From Coprinellus micaceus (lineage: Eukaryota; Basidiomycota; Agaricomycetes; Agaricales; Psathyrellaceae): DNA of 64,000 bases. The notes under the pieces were generated by a model. The model was not told the DNA's origin. It searched no databases and saw only the letters and a program-made list of their open reading frames with translations. The translations under genes and the position numbers were made by a program. The stretch spans positions 930,001 to 994,000 of the forward strand of contig OX596339.1 of the NCBI GenBank assembly GCA_951394405.1, written 5' to 3'. Positions 48,755 to 62,782 of this stretch are shown here, piece after piece (position 1 is the first letter of the stretch; every line of letters begins with the position of its first letter).

Positions 48755-49827
48755 TGCTGTGGATATTGAGGCGAGGAATGACGGTACCGTTGAAGTACTG
48801 AGAGGGAACCAGGATGGTCGAGTTAGTGATGACCTTCGCGGTACACAGCGGAAGCAAATGGCGCTCACGGAAACAACCTTCGCGTTCCTCACCAGCCCCG
48901 GTAGCAGGAGATGGAGCTCCCCAGCAGTGGCTGCTGGATCCATGGGGGCGTTGGGCGAGCACCACAGGCACCCGGTGGGGGGCGAGTGGGCGTCAAGCAA
49001 AACAAGGACTCGGGGCTGTCAAGGGTCAGTCCAAAAGGATTCCATACAGCAACCAATGTGTTGTACTTATATCACAGAACACCGACCTCTCCATTGGGGA
49101 TAAGTCGCCCAACTCAACGCCCACAGCCCATCTCGGCACCTTCCTCTTCTGCGCCACGGTGATTGATCCCCGGAAGGAATGCTCCTCGAGAACCACTAAG
49201 TAGTAAGTGATCTAATCGAAAGGCTTCGAGAGGTACATCGCCAAACGTACCGTTGTCAATCCAAGCAACTACATAGGCGGGCGGGGCCATCACTGGTCCT
49301 CAATCGACCGTGGGAAGCTCGATTATGTGCTGCGCGCAGCCACGGACAAATGCCGTACCTAGCTGGATCTTCTTTCCCATCGTCTGCCAGTGAGGACCTT
49401 GGTACAGAACGCGGAACCGCGCGGCATTGAGGTCAGATGAGCAACATACGGAGGATTAGCGATAGGTGAATCAGGTGTAACATCTGCAAAAGGACGTTGG
49501 CCTTTGGCCATGATGGAAGGAATGAGTTTGAATGGTGAGGATTGTTGATCAAGGATTTTCGATGCTGGCCGGGTGAATCTCGAAAAACCGGTGTGGTTCT
49601 ACCTAAGCCGGGAGTAAGGCGCGGCGTGGAAGCTGGGATAGTGCCTCACATGAGACCATACAGTTGGGATGGTTCCTCTTGCTGGAGGCGAAAGACGTCA
49701 GTGATGAAAGCGTGATGCGAATATCAGCGAAGGCAGAAGGATGTAGTTTTCATTTCGACAAGAGAGATAGATGCAACTGGGATGGGGCATTCCAAGGGTA
49801 TACCTTTCACTCCAAGTATCCCACTCC
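48755..49827. other. Unassigned stretch, weak minus-strand frames
   Basis: Several short frames on the minus strand look partly protein-like, for instance near 49.2-49.5 kb, but I could not connect them into a gene or recognise a domain. It may contain the 5' end of the DUF6533 gene or a decayed gene. Confidence 0.3.
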
Positions 49828-52355
<2,528 letters not shown>

Positions 52356-52998
52356 GGACCGGTTCAAAGAGTTTGACCCCTATCTACAGCGTTATTAATG
52401 CGCAATATTTCAATTCGGATCGATTCCAGGCGCACCTGTGGATTCATGGAACCTGGACGGTGTAGATGGTAGGAGAGAGGGGTGCCGCGATTTTTTGCAC
52501 TAACCCCAATCTAAGGCTGCATTGATGCCATCATCGAGCCCAACTACTCCCGCAGTTCGAACAAGCGCCGGCTCATTCTCAACCACCATGGTCCTGGTGG
52601 CCTCCTGAGAACGGTGCGAATATTCAGGGGAAGGAATGTATTGGGCGAGTCCAATACGCCCAAAAACCCGTCTCAGAAGGCCAAGGCAGCGTCAAGCTGC
52701 CAAGCTGTTCGCGAATCCCCTCCATGATGACGAAGGGGTCGAGCGAAGCATGGCGATCACTATGCACAGGTAAGTGCTGCACTGGACTTGAGCTCTGGAA
52801 TCACCTTTTTGATATGGTCTACTGAGCCTAGCTAGTGGTTCTGAATGAGTGCGAGAGTACACTGGCTCTTCCGACGCTTCCGCCAGACCTTCCAATAGGC
52901 AGGCGGATCGCAGATCGCTGCAATTGGGCCTGAAGCTAAATGAGTTCGTACTAGAAGCTATAAGTATCACCCCCTGCGAGGCGTCCCCGGTATACGCC
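52356..52998. other. Divergent spacer RIX7 / transporter
   Basis: About 640 bp between divergent starts. It could hold a missed 5' exon of RIX7. Frames running through it on both strands have no recognisable domain. Confidence 0.35.
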
Positions 52999-55502
52999 AT
53001 GGCGACCAAGGAATCACCCTCCGAATATACTCCGCCGCCGTTGAGCGATTCGCCAACGACTTCGCCACGACGTTCCTCTACCACGCCAGATATCACTGTA
53101 TCCCTCAGAGAGAAAAGTGATGATCCAGAAAAGGCTCCACCTCCTCTGGAACCGAGCACCCCTACAAATCCCCATCCAGGCACCCAAGGTGACGATGCGC
53201 TGAACATCGTCTCAGACACGATTCGTTACGTGACACCTGAAGAGAATAGGCGCGTTCTGCGCAAAATTGATAGGCAGTGAGTCCGGGTCCCCGCTATGCT
53301 GTCTGCCCCTTCTCACCAACGACCCTGCAGTATTATGCCTGTTCTGTTTCTCATCTACTTCCTCCAGTGTACGCCCTTTAAAATTTGAGGCTCCCGTCGC
53401 TGGCAGCTGACTCCCTAAAAGTCATGGACAAACATATACTCGCGCTGGCCTCCGTCTTTGGGATAGTTCGGGAAACGCACCTTCAAGGGGAACAATACTC
53501 TCTGATTGGATCTGCGGCACCGTAATGTCCTTCTACCCCACTCATGTGACCGGAATTTGACGCTCGATACGCGTCTAGGATCGCGCAGTTGGTCCTTCAA
53601 CCTCTATCCGCCTACTTTCTGGTTAGGTTCAGGCTTTCCATCTACATGCCCATCCTGGTCATTTGCTGGGGCACCACCCTGGCATGCATGGCAGCCGCCC
53701 GAAATTTCACGGGTCTCTTGGTCTCCAGGTTTTTTGTAAACCATCTCCTCGGTCCAGACATACAGCGTCACTGACAAATTCCAATAGCTCGGCGGGTTCG
53801 AAACTTCTACTCAAGCAGCTTTCATCCTCATGGGACAGATGTGGTATAAGCGCCAGGAGCAAGGTCTCAGGCTGATGAGTACGTAGCCTGTTCTAACTCC
53901 TCTTCCGAAGTCGTTGACGAACAGTATAGTTTGGTTCTCGAACGTCGGCTGGGTCGATATTGTCGGAAGCTTAATCATGTATGGCTTTGGACATATCAAC
54001 AAGGGCTCGGTACACTCGTACCAGATTGCCTTTATCGTCCTCGGAGCTATCACCGCGGCCACCGGCATCGCCAGGTACCTATCTTTCTGTTCGACTTACT
54101 CGAACCATTGCAAAGTGTTAACGCCTTTGCACCCGTAGCTTCTTCTTCTTCCCAGACAACCCCGTCAAGAGCAAGTTCTTGACCCAAGAAGAGAAGGTTA
54201 TTGCTGTGGAAGTTCGTATTAAACTTCATATCCATCTTCTGGCAGCCAGTAGTAACTCGAAATCAAGCGGATCCGTGCTAACCAGCAAGGTTTGGAGACC
54301 AAGATCTTCAAGCTCGACCAGGTCGTGGAAACACTTCTGGACCTCAAGAGCTGGTGCTGGGTAGGCCTTCTGATCCTGCAATGCATCCCTGGTGGCGCGA
54401 TCACCGTCTTTGGCCCATTAGTTGTGAAGGGCTTCGGGTATGATGGGTCGGTGTTTGCGCTTCAATGCAACGATCAGTTAAGCTCACAGGCTTCTTAATT
54501 CAGATATGATACTATGCTTTTCTTGATTCCGTACGGCGCATTGCAAGTCATTGCTATGGCTTTGTCCTATGTGGGTCCCTCCATTTCCCGCCCCAGTGTG
54601 TTACTTACATGTGATCATGACAGTGGGTTTCAACCAAAATTCAAACCAAATCACCGCTAGTTCTCATTTTCCTCATACCATGCATCATTGGAATGAGTAC
54701 GTCCATGGCACCTATCTGACTATCCGTCTACCGCTCTAACCATTTTCTCGTGTTCACAGTCATCCTCTACACGACAGGTAGGGATAAAGAGCACCAACCT
54801 GCGTTGCTGGTGGCATACTACCTCCTTGCTGCGCAGTCTGCTGTAACCCCAACCATGCTCGGATGGCAAGCAGTCAATACGGCTGGACATACAAAGAAGT
54901 CTTCAGTACGCCTTCCTTCGCTTTTGACTCGCTGTGGCTCTCGAGACTGACTATGGTATAGACAACGGCGATGACGATTATGGGATCGTACACTGGAGGC
55001 ATCGTAAGTGTCCAGTATTCCATACGTTTCGACAACAAACCTGACTCGTTACTTGTAGGTTGGCCCTTTACTTTTTCAACCCAAGGACGGCCCATACTAT
55101 CATTCAGGTACGCGACTATCTCACCTCTGAACCCACCGGGCTGGGGGCTTAGCATTTACGGCTCGTTGTGTCGGCTTGACATAGGCATCCTCGCATGCAT
55201 AATATGTTACTCTGGCGCCGCTACACTAACGATATTCACGACCGCCTATCTCTACTACCTCAACAAGAGAAACGAGGCTCGCCGAGTTGCTGCGGGGAAA
55301 TCCGCCAAGCTCATTGATTACTCTATGACTTCAGCTGTAAACGAGAAGGACGGAGTTTGTTCGTCTGAGGGATCGAATATTGGGAAGAGGGCGTTCGAGG
55401 ATCTGACTGACCTGCAGAACGACGAATTCATTGTGAGTGGTTGTTTGTGTCCCATACTTGCCAACGTACTGACTGGATGTGGGGTTCAAGTATGTTTTGT
55501 GA
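52999..55502 (+). CDS. MFS transporter, allantoate permease (Dal5) family
   Basis: Major facilitator of the anion:cation symporter type, probably taking up a small organic anion such as allantoate, ureidosuccinate or a vitamin; the substrate cannot be set from sequence. About a dozen exons join in phase: a cytosolic Pro/Ser-rich N-terminus, HIMPVLFLIYFLQFMDK, ASVFGIVRETHL, IAQLVLQPLSAYF, RFFLGGFETSTQAAFIL, GQMWYKRQEQGLR, FFPDNPVKSKFLTQEEK, LDLKSWCWVGLLILQCIP, and a C-terminal TAYLYYLNKRNEARR then DLTDLQNDEFI with a short last exon ending at 55502. Start chosen at MATKESPSEY; an upstream in-frame ATG at 52849 would add 50 residues of unknown type. Confidence 0.85.
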
Positions 55503-56172
55503 GGATACTTCACGAATATGGGATTGGGTCATTACATTTCCCAATCGTCTCTGGACTTTCCTTCAATCCGGCTGCACCCTACTATGTTTCGATCGTAATG
55601 ACGGTCCTAGATTGTGTTAGATAGATACTCTACAGCAATCTCTTGCACCGAATATTGGAGTTATAGACCACCATACAGGTGGAGTCTTTTACCCGGCCTC
55701 ATGTGCGGTCCTGTTTGTGGTTTCTGAGGCATTGTCGGTCACACAGTCGCAGATCCCGGCAGGGGGTGGAGGAAACGATGTCCAAAAGGAAGGAGATGAA
55801 CTTCGATTGACAAAAGCCAGCGCAGACTTTGTTCTGAAGCTTGTTTAACTGGGGCCTAATTTCTTCCACCCCAAAGCCTGATGGGTACCTACATACATAG
55901 TAAATCCATACTTTCCCTCCCGCAGGGCCCTCCAGCATATCGAGCCATAACTGCCTGGGCCAGCAGCAACACCAGGGCCAAACATCTGCATCCGAGTCCA
56001 GGGCGCCAATCAGATCTGCCAGCGATCATCATTCATGTTGAACTTGAACCACAACCCACACCGTCAACCCCATCTGCTCCGTCGACAAGATTGTGCACAA
56101 CAAGGTGAGATATACGCCCAGCCCTTCCCGAGGGGTATGAAATTGATAGAATGTAGGCCTAGAAGCACCGTA
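55503..56172. other. Spacer; start of right duplication arm
   Basis: No gene seen. From about 55970 the sequence matches the reverse complement of the region upstream of the 41647-39902 F-box gene, marking the inner edge of the right arm. Confidence 0.55.
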
Positions 56173-57762
56173 ATGTTCGCGCCGACGACGCAAGCGCTGC
56201 TCAGCACACGCAAAGGTCTCGATGTTGAGTTCCATCGACAACGTATAGACGAGCGTCTCGCAGAGTTGCAAGCAGAGATGCGTGCGCTGAAGATTCGCCG
56301 CAATTCTCTTTCCTACGCCATGGACCTTCCACCCGAAATCTTATCGGAGATTTTCCTCCAGGTCTACCTTGAATGTCAAGGTCGATTCCCGTATTATTCG
56401 GGGAGAGAGGAAAGATGGATCAGGATTATGCACGTTTGTGTGCATTGGAGGAGGGTTGCGTTTGAATGTGCCGCCCTTTGGACAACCCCCACATTCTCCA
56501 ATCCCGCCCTCACAGAGTTCCAGCTTTCTCGAGCGGGACAGGCACCCCTCACGGTCAAATACAATGCTTGCTGGGCCAACCACAGGAGATTCAAGACACT
56601 CGGTATTCTCCCCGGAGTCTTATATCAACCGAACCGCTTACGCTCTGTCAACATCGAGAAAACACAAGGGGAACGCCTTAACCTACCATGGCTACTAGAA
56701 GGGTGCTCCAGTCGAGCTCCGTATCTAGAGTCCGTGCGGATCCGCGACAATTCGCTGCATCCAGACTTCGAGATCCCGTCACAGTTTTTAGCCGGAGGCG
56801 CCCCGGTTCTCAAATCCCTGGAGCTTCATGGTTGCCGCGTCACTAGTTGGAATGCTCTCCCTTTTGGCCCAAGTCTGACGTCATTAAAGTTATCGACAGA
56901 ACCAACGCTCAGCTCGGACCCCACATGCCCTTCATGGGAGAATCTGGTTCAGTCGTTGAAACAGATGCCCCTCCTGCGGACACTCCATCTCGCCGACTTC
57001 ATCCCACTCTCCGACTGGTCTTCACCCCAATACCAATCTAACCAAGAAACGCTTTTGTCATTTACGCTTCAAGAAGTCAGCACCCTGGAGCTACACTACT
57101 CTACGCCAGCCGCCATTATTCAGTTCCTCGAGCTGTCCACCTTTCCAAACGTGTCGGATCTTGGGTTCACCTTCGTCCAAGTCGAGACGCTGAAGTTTCT
57201 TGACTCGTTCTTCGGCAAGCTACGGACTTCACGGGGTCGCGAATTTGACCCTGTTCAGGAACTTCAAATTCGGGGATCCTGGGATTACGAATCCGCAATC
57301 ATCCCCAAGTGCTCACCCCCCAGCGGCCCCTCCGCGGGCCTTGCGCTAAGGTTTCGAGGACCAGCCGTCACCCCCGACGGGCTAGTGCTGGCGGCGAACA
57401 AAGCGTTCGACTTGTCACCCCTCTCTGTTCTCGAGGTTGTCGACCAAGGCAAGTTGGGTGCGGAAGTCTGGACGTCGGTGTTCAGCCCTCTCGGGATGCT
57501 CCAAAGCGTATCTATTATAAGTGCTACTTCGGTCAAGGAGTTCTCTGATGCCTTGACGACGGCGAATAGTTCTAATGGGTTCGGTGCTCTGGCCAGCCTA
57601 AAACTTAGAAGGATAGATTTTCGCGAAGAAGACATCAACCTCCAACACGCTTTGCAAAGTCGTCCAGAGTCGGCTCCCCGTGTTACTCTATTCGTTGAGG
57701 AAGCCTACAACTTCGGTGAAGAAGAGCTCGAGAAAATCGCCGATGGAGCTCCCGATGTCTAG
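56173..57762 (+). CDS. F-box-like protein, right-arm inner copy, tail cut by a stop
   Basis: 529 codons. Start at 56173 (MFAPTTQALLSTRKGLDV) matches the left-arm partner; an upstream in-frame opening at 56035 is not conserved as protein. Core: LPPEILSEIFLQV, then MHVCVHWRRVAFECAALW. It ends at TAG (57760-57762), yet the same frame continues with IIWDGVEEYYSTSEDSS and SSEEN before the next stop, equal to the VEVIWDGANIYY tail of its partner. The stop replaces a residue that is Glu in the partner, so a single base change is likely. Only about 25 residues are lost, so the product may still work. Confidence 0.78.
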   Translation: MFAPTTQALLSTRKGLDVEFHRQRIDERLAELQAEMRALKIRRNSLSYAMDLPPEILSEIFLQVYLECQGRFPYYSGREERWIRIMHVCVHWRRVAFECAALWTTPTFSNPALTEFQLSRAGQAPLTVKYNACWANHRRFKTLGILPGVLYQPNRLRSVNIEKTQGERLNLPWLLEGCSSRAPYLESVRIRDNSLHPDFEIPSQFLAGGAPVLKSLELHGCRVTSWNALPFGPSLTSLKLSTEPTLSSDPTCPSWENLVQSLKQMPLLRTLHLADFIPLSDWSSPQYQSNQETLLSFTLQEVSTLELHYSTPAAIIQFLELSTFPNVSDLGFTFVQVETLKFLDSFFGKLRTSRGREFDPVQELQIRGSWDYESAIIPKCSPPSGPSAGLALRFRGPAVTPDGLVLAANKAFDLSPLSVLEVVDQGKLGAEVWTSVFSPLGMLQSVSIISATSVKEFSDALTTANSSNGFGALASLKLRRIDFREEDINLQHALQSRPESAPRVTLFVEEAYNFGEEELEKIADGAPDV

Positions 57763-58322
57763 ATTATATGGGACGGGGTTGAAGAGTACTACTCCACGAG
57801 TGAAGATTCGTCGACGGAGAGCTCGGAGGAGAATTAATTCTACTATTCATGCTTGGGTAGCCCAGAGGGGGATAGAGAGGGTTATTCATTCGAGATTTTA
57901 GGAACGAGGCGGGGCTGCGTAACCAGACAGAAACCAATGGCCTGTGCTGGGCTCAGCGAAGCAGTTCCCTAGCACCACATTGGAAAATCATGTTCATCGT
58001 TTGGCATCGCATGACGCCCTAGAATACCTCCCTTGGAACTCTCTCGGAAGCCACCCTCGCGATCGCCCAAGCAACGAAGTCGAGCGTACAATTGAGATAT
58101 CAAAAATAGGCGCCCGCCGACTGAAGGAGATATACAAGGCCAAATCGAAATACACAGCCTCCCCCGCAGAACATCCCTCAAGGCGACAACCTGTTTACCT
58201 CCTATTGCGCTCGCCAGCTATCCGAAGCCAGGTAAGTCGACCAGGCTGGCCGCGCGATCCAGAGAAGTGATTCACACCAGCAATACAGACGCCGGCGATA
58301 ATCGGCTGATCTAAAGCCAGCC
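57763..58322. other. Spacer between two F-box genes
   Basis: Contains the orphaned tail of the upstream gene up to about 57836 and probably the promoter of the next. No other gene seen. Confidence 0.5.
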
Positions 58323-60020
58323 ATGTTCTCGGCGTCAACCCGAGTATTGCTCACTGGCAGTGCGCACAAAGCCCTCAGCTCCGACACCCACCAACGACAG
58401 ATAGACGAACGCATCGCTGAACTCCGAGATGAAATAAGAGTGCTCAACATCTGCCGCAATACCCGTTCGAGTACTGTCGGTCTCCCACCAGAAATCCTGT
58501 CCTACGTATTCACTTTGGTCGCTCAACTGTATCGAGGGGTCGAAGAAACCCCAAGTCGCCCGACACGAGACAGGCCGCATCCGCATTGGATTTGGGTCAC
58601 TCACGTGTGCTCTCATTGGCGGAGAGTCGCGTTGGAGTGCGTTGCTCTTTGGACAGACCTTGCATTTGAGAGTCCAGCCATCGTAGAGCTCATGCTTTCG
58701 CGTGCCCGGAGTGCTTCTCTCACAGTCGCATTCACGACCGCCCACCAAAACCACTCGCAAATGCATGACGTCCTTCGCCGAGTCCTATCGCAGAGCGACC
58801 GCCTACGTTCCATCAAGATAAGACGGTGCTTAGGCGATTCACTTGAGCTACCACCAATTCTTGGGGTATGCTCACGGACGGCGCCTTGCCTCAAAGCCGT
58901 ATCTATATGCGACGACGGGATACCGGCCGTATTCGAAATACCGCCGGAATTCCTCGCTGGGGGATCTCCCGCACTCGAGTCGTTGGAGCTTCATCGTTGT
59001 CGCGTCAGCAGTTGGGATCTCCTTCCCTTGGGGACGAGTCTCACATCCCTCAAGCTCAGCGTATATTCCTCATCAGACGACAACCCAGCCCGACCCTCAT
59101 GGCTGGAACTCTCCGCATCGTTGAACAAGATGTGCTTCTTACAAACGTTACATCTCTCCCACTACCTCCCTCACTCAGACTGGCAATCCTTCCAGTTGCA
59201 GTCTGACACGGGGTTGACTTCATCAATCTCACTTCAACGGCTCAGTAACCTGAAGCTCTCCGACACTTCGACAACAGTAATCATCGATTTTCTGAAGCTG
59301 ATCTCTCAGCCACATACCTCAGAGATCGAGGTGATCTTTCATGGCATCGGAGCACTCGACTTCCTTCATCCCCTCTTCGTCCAGTTGAGAGCCTCGCAAC
59401 AGATCCGAGAGTACGGACCAGCGCAAGAGCTCCAGGTTGAAGGTCCCAATTACTTCGAGACCGTCACAAATTTCGGGTTCCATTCACCAGAACATCCTGA
59501 CAGGCGCTTGGTGCTGAGATTCAGAGGGCCGGTCCCGACCCCTGGGCAAATATTGGTCGGCCTAGAGGAGGAGGTAGATTATTCTTCAATTTATCGCCTC
59601 CAAGTTGACTTGGAGGATCTACATGAAGAAACCTGGGTGTTGATGTTTTCATCGCTCACGACGCTTAGAGAGATCTCCTTGGACGGCTCTGTCGACGGGT
59701 TCTCCACGGCATTGTCGATCGCAAACCGCGTTGGGGGTTTCCCGGCACTCACCAACCTAACGCTCTACGGAATAAACTTCAGGATGGAGGAATTTCCACT
59801 ATCCCTCGACATCATCCCGGCGCTGTACGGCAGGCCAGAATCAACACCGAGCATCGACTTGTGCATCGAAGGCGCGCTCAACTGCACGCAGGTGCAGGTA
59901 GACGCACTAAGCGAACAGCTTCCCACGGCGACGGTTCTATGGGATGGATACTACGAAGAGTTTCACGACGACACAACCGATTCGACGAATACGTCGGAGG
60001 AAGAGGGTGAAAGTGATTAG
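58323..60020 (+). CDS. F-box-like protein, unpaired copy
   Basis: Single exon, 565 residues, intact. It starts MFSASTRVLLTGSAHKAL. Core: LPPEILSYVFTLVAQL, then THVCSHWRRVALECVALW, then SPAIVELMLSRARSASLTVA. Leucine-rich repeats follow, then the conserved TATVLWDGYYEEF and an acidic Thr/Glu tail. It resembles its neighbour at 56173 more than other copies in layout and may be an older tandem duplicate, gained on the right arm or lost from the left. Confidence 0.85.
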   Translation: MFSASTRVLLTGSAHKALSSDTHQRQIDERIAELRDEIRVLNICRNTRSSTVGLPPEILSYVFTLVAQLYRGVEETPSRPTRDRPHPHWIWVTHVCSHWRRVALECVALWTDLAFESPAIVELMLSRARSASLTVAFTTAHQNHSQMHDVLRRVLSQSDRLRSIKIRRCLGDSLELPPILGVCSRTAPCLKAVSICDDGIPAVFEIPPEFLAGGSPALESLELHRCRVSSWDLLPLGTSLTSLKLSVYSSSDDNPARPSWLELSASLNKMCFLQTLHLSHYLPHSDWQSFQLQSDTGLTSSISLQRLSNLKLSDTSTTVIIDFLKLISQPHTSEIEVIFHGIGALDFLHPLFVQLRASQQIREYGPAQELQVEGPNYFETVTNFGFHSPEHPDRRLVLRFRGPVPTPGQILVGLEEEVDYSSIYRLQVDLEDLHEETWVLMFSSLTTLREISLDGSVDGFSTALSIANRVGGFPALTNLTLYGINFRMEEFPLSLDIIPALYGRPESTPSIDLCIEGALNCTQVQVDALSEQLPTATVLWDGYYEEFHDDTTDSTNTSEEEGESD

Positions 60021-60309
60021 CTGCACAATTCTCGGGAAGCTCTGCTATGCATACGTACATGCCCCTGGCCCTGGTTAACGAAGGGAAATTAGGGGATTAA
60101 CTGTTTAATATATATCGGTGCATGGGCTTACCTCGTTGCCTTTCTTCAGAAATGCGGGTTTGTTCAAGTTGCCGCATCCCGTGTTCAAGGTGTGTCGTTT
60201 GACAGTGATGGCCCCAGTGTCGCTTCCCCGAATCTTAGTATCCTTCGAAATGGACGACAGTCCTAGATTTATAACATAGGTATCCTACAGTTATTTACCG
60301 ATAATGAAT

Positions 60310-62284
60310 CTATAGCTCATCATACGGGAAGACCCTCCGAATACATTTAGGCTGGGGGCGACGCCAGTAATCGTCGTCATACTCGCCCAGCGTGAAGTCC
60401 TTCACCCAACCCCATGTGCGGTCCCTCTTGAAAATGGTATCGTCTGAGCGTGGCACTCCCAGAGTCTGGGGAGGTTCCTGAGGGGGGCTCTCGGGAGGGT
60501 TCTCGGGGGGACCCTGGGGAGGCCTCCGTGGTCGTTTCGGCCACTCGGCACCGTGCAACCAGGGCCATGTTGGGATATAGCAGGTTTCCTGAAAGAAATG
60601 TCGGTAAGTGAGGGCTCGCGAGGTGAAATGGTAAGGACCTACCTCGAAGCCACACTCAGGTCTGCACTTAACCCACTCGCTCCAGTCCAGCCATTGTGTA
60701 AGGTTGTTAATACGTGAACCCCAGTCCACCACGACAGCGCCTGGTTCGGGGACTATGCTCACATCAGGGAACTCGAGCTTCAGAACACCATCGGCCCATA
60801 TCCCGACAAGAACGCGGCATATCTCGTGAAGGGCACCGTCGACAGAGGTCAAGATCAGTCGCTCAGAGTACGTGAGCTTTGAATGCAGAGTCCCCCGAAC
60901 AGTCCTCGTATGCGTCGAGGCACACTCCTCGAATACAGGGGACGCCCATTGCACGGACGTCGAGCTCGAATTGTCTGGCCCCGCCCCGTTGAGGGTGTAC
61001 GGAGACAACATGCTCTGAACGTAAGTGTGCACATTTTGGAGGGTCTGTTCAGCGGCCTCCGTCTTGTTGAGCATGTACTGAAGGACTTCCAGACGGTCAG
61101 CATACCGATGCTTGATCACGCGGATGAGGCTAGTCCAATCAACGCCGCTTCCGGTTGATTGGGGCGTGGTCAAGACCTCGTCTAGCCTCTGCAAGAGACG
61201 CTGGCGACCGTCCTCCCCAATCGATGCTGGTCGATGGAAGAAGCGTTCTTGGTTGTAGCGCGACTCAACGAGGTTGGGGAACGTGTCGGTGTCATAAAAA
61301 GAGACGAGACGCGTGAGGTCGAGCTGTGCGCGTGTCTCCCCGGGGAATCGGTTGTGAGTGTGGCCAGACTCCAGTACGCGGTACGAGCGCATGTCCCTGT
61401 TGTCATCTTTCTCAAATTCCGTCAGGTTCTTCCGTGGAGGCGGGGGATACCCGGGGATGTGAGGGGCGGCGAGATTAAGGAAGGAGGAAACTTCGACGCC
61501 ATTGGTGAAGTCGCAAAGCATAATTTCGCTACGAGAGGCTCAGCCACTATTTGATCATTCGAGGGGCAAAAAATTTACAAATTCATTTCCATCCTATGCA
61601 CCACGGAAATCAGCTATGGGTGGCGACTGACAGGATCGAGCGCTTACCTCATGAATCCGTCGAGATTATACTTCTTACCCCAAGCGCACAGATCTCGTAT
61701 CCTGGTTGCTTCGTCGAAGATTCTGTTTGCCGGTGAGCTCCCCCAGGAGATCATATCCTGCGCATCCATGCATCCCTCCATTTTTGCTGCGCTGCTTCCG
61801 TCGAAGTATAATACGTTTAACGTCCGGGTGACGGCGAGGGTGAGATGCCAGCATCCCTTCTCCAACTCGGAGTTTCTACAGAAGAGGTACGAGTGCTCGG
61901 GATCTGTGGCTACCCAGTCAGGGACGGAGGGTATCTCCTTGTGCCGGGTACCGTGGTATAGAAGGGTGTTCACAGGTATGGTCACTGGAACGATGTTGTG
62001 GCCTGTAGGGATTTTAGCATATCTCTCTCGATCAATGAGTGTAAGGACGTACCGTTTCGGTATCTGGTATTGGGCCACTGTTGGAGCAGGGACGCAACGG
62101 TCTCGAAGATATAGTTCTCTGTCGCGTTTGGCGAGGGCACGATATCGAAGTTCCATCGCTCTTCCGACGACCTCGCAGTGGTAGGTGCCTGGTCTGCGAT
62201 TGCATGGAATGGTATCTGAGCACCAAAAACCAAAAGAGGTGGGCCCGCTACGAGCAGCGTCGAGAGTACACCAAGCGCCTTCAT
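60310..62284 (-). CDS. Secreted protein of unknown function, right-arm copy
   Basis: Five exons (62284-62053, 62002-61648, 61593-61579, 61528-60643, 60588-60310) sum to 1,767 nt, 588 residues. Exons 2 and 3 have exactly the lengths of the left-arm copy (355 and 15 nt). Signal peptide GVLSTLLVAGPPLLVFGA. Conserved blocks: NTLLYHGTRHKE, HSYLFCR, LNVLYFDGSSAAKM, LCAWGKKYNLDGFM, EIMLCDFTNGVEVSSFLNL and a C-terminal GWVKDFTLGEYDDDYWRR. It differs mainly by a Pro/Glu-rich insertion near the C-terminus (PPENPPESPPQEPPQ). Function unknown. Confidence 0.83.
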
Positions 62285-62782
62285 CTTCTAGGCATTCCTG
62301 GAGGAACAGAGATAAGAAACGACTGCTCAAGGGCCGTGCACACTGCACACTGCGCAGCATCCAAAGTTGATGGCAACATTGGGCAGGCAATGCTGCCGAC
62401 TGCGATGGCGTGCCGCAACGGTCTCGAGGTGACGCGGTAGGGCTCGCCATGGTCGTCGTCCTGCTGCGCAGAGGCGCAATTTGAGGTCGACGAGGCCACG
62501 GACGATGGTGGGAAGTGATGGTGACGACGTTTGCGTGCTCGCGGCCGTCATTGATCGCGGTGATCACGATCGCAACTAGGACATTCTTGACTTCATACCC
62601 CCACCATCCCCTGAACTAAGACCGCTACAGACTCAGGCTCATCCAGGTAATTCCTGACTCTTCGTATGGCTCCAAGGTGCTGAGGACGTCTAGCTACGTT
62701 GGACCCATGTGCGTTTGCTTTCGGGTACCCATCTGAACCTACCACCCAGCGACCAACGACTCGGAGGTCGCTGTTTGCGCCA
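62285..62782. other. Leader of secreted gene and remnant F-box start
   Basis: Shares about 300 bp of non-coding similarity with the matching region of the left arm (about 37380-37650). At 62771 a CTG stands where the F-box relatives have their ATG. Confidence 0.5.
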
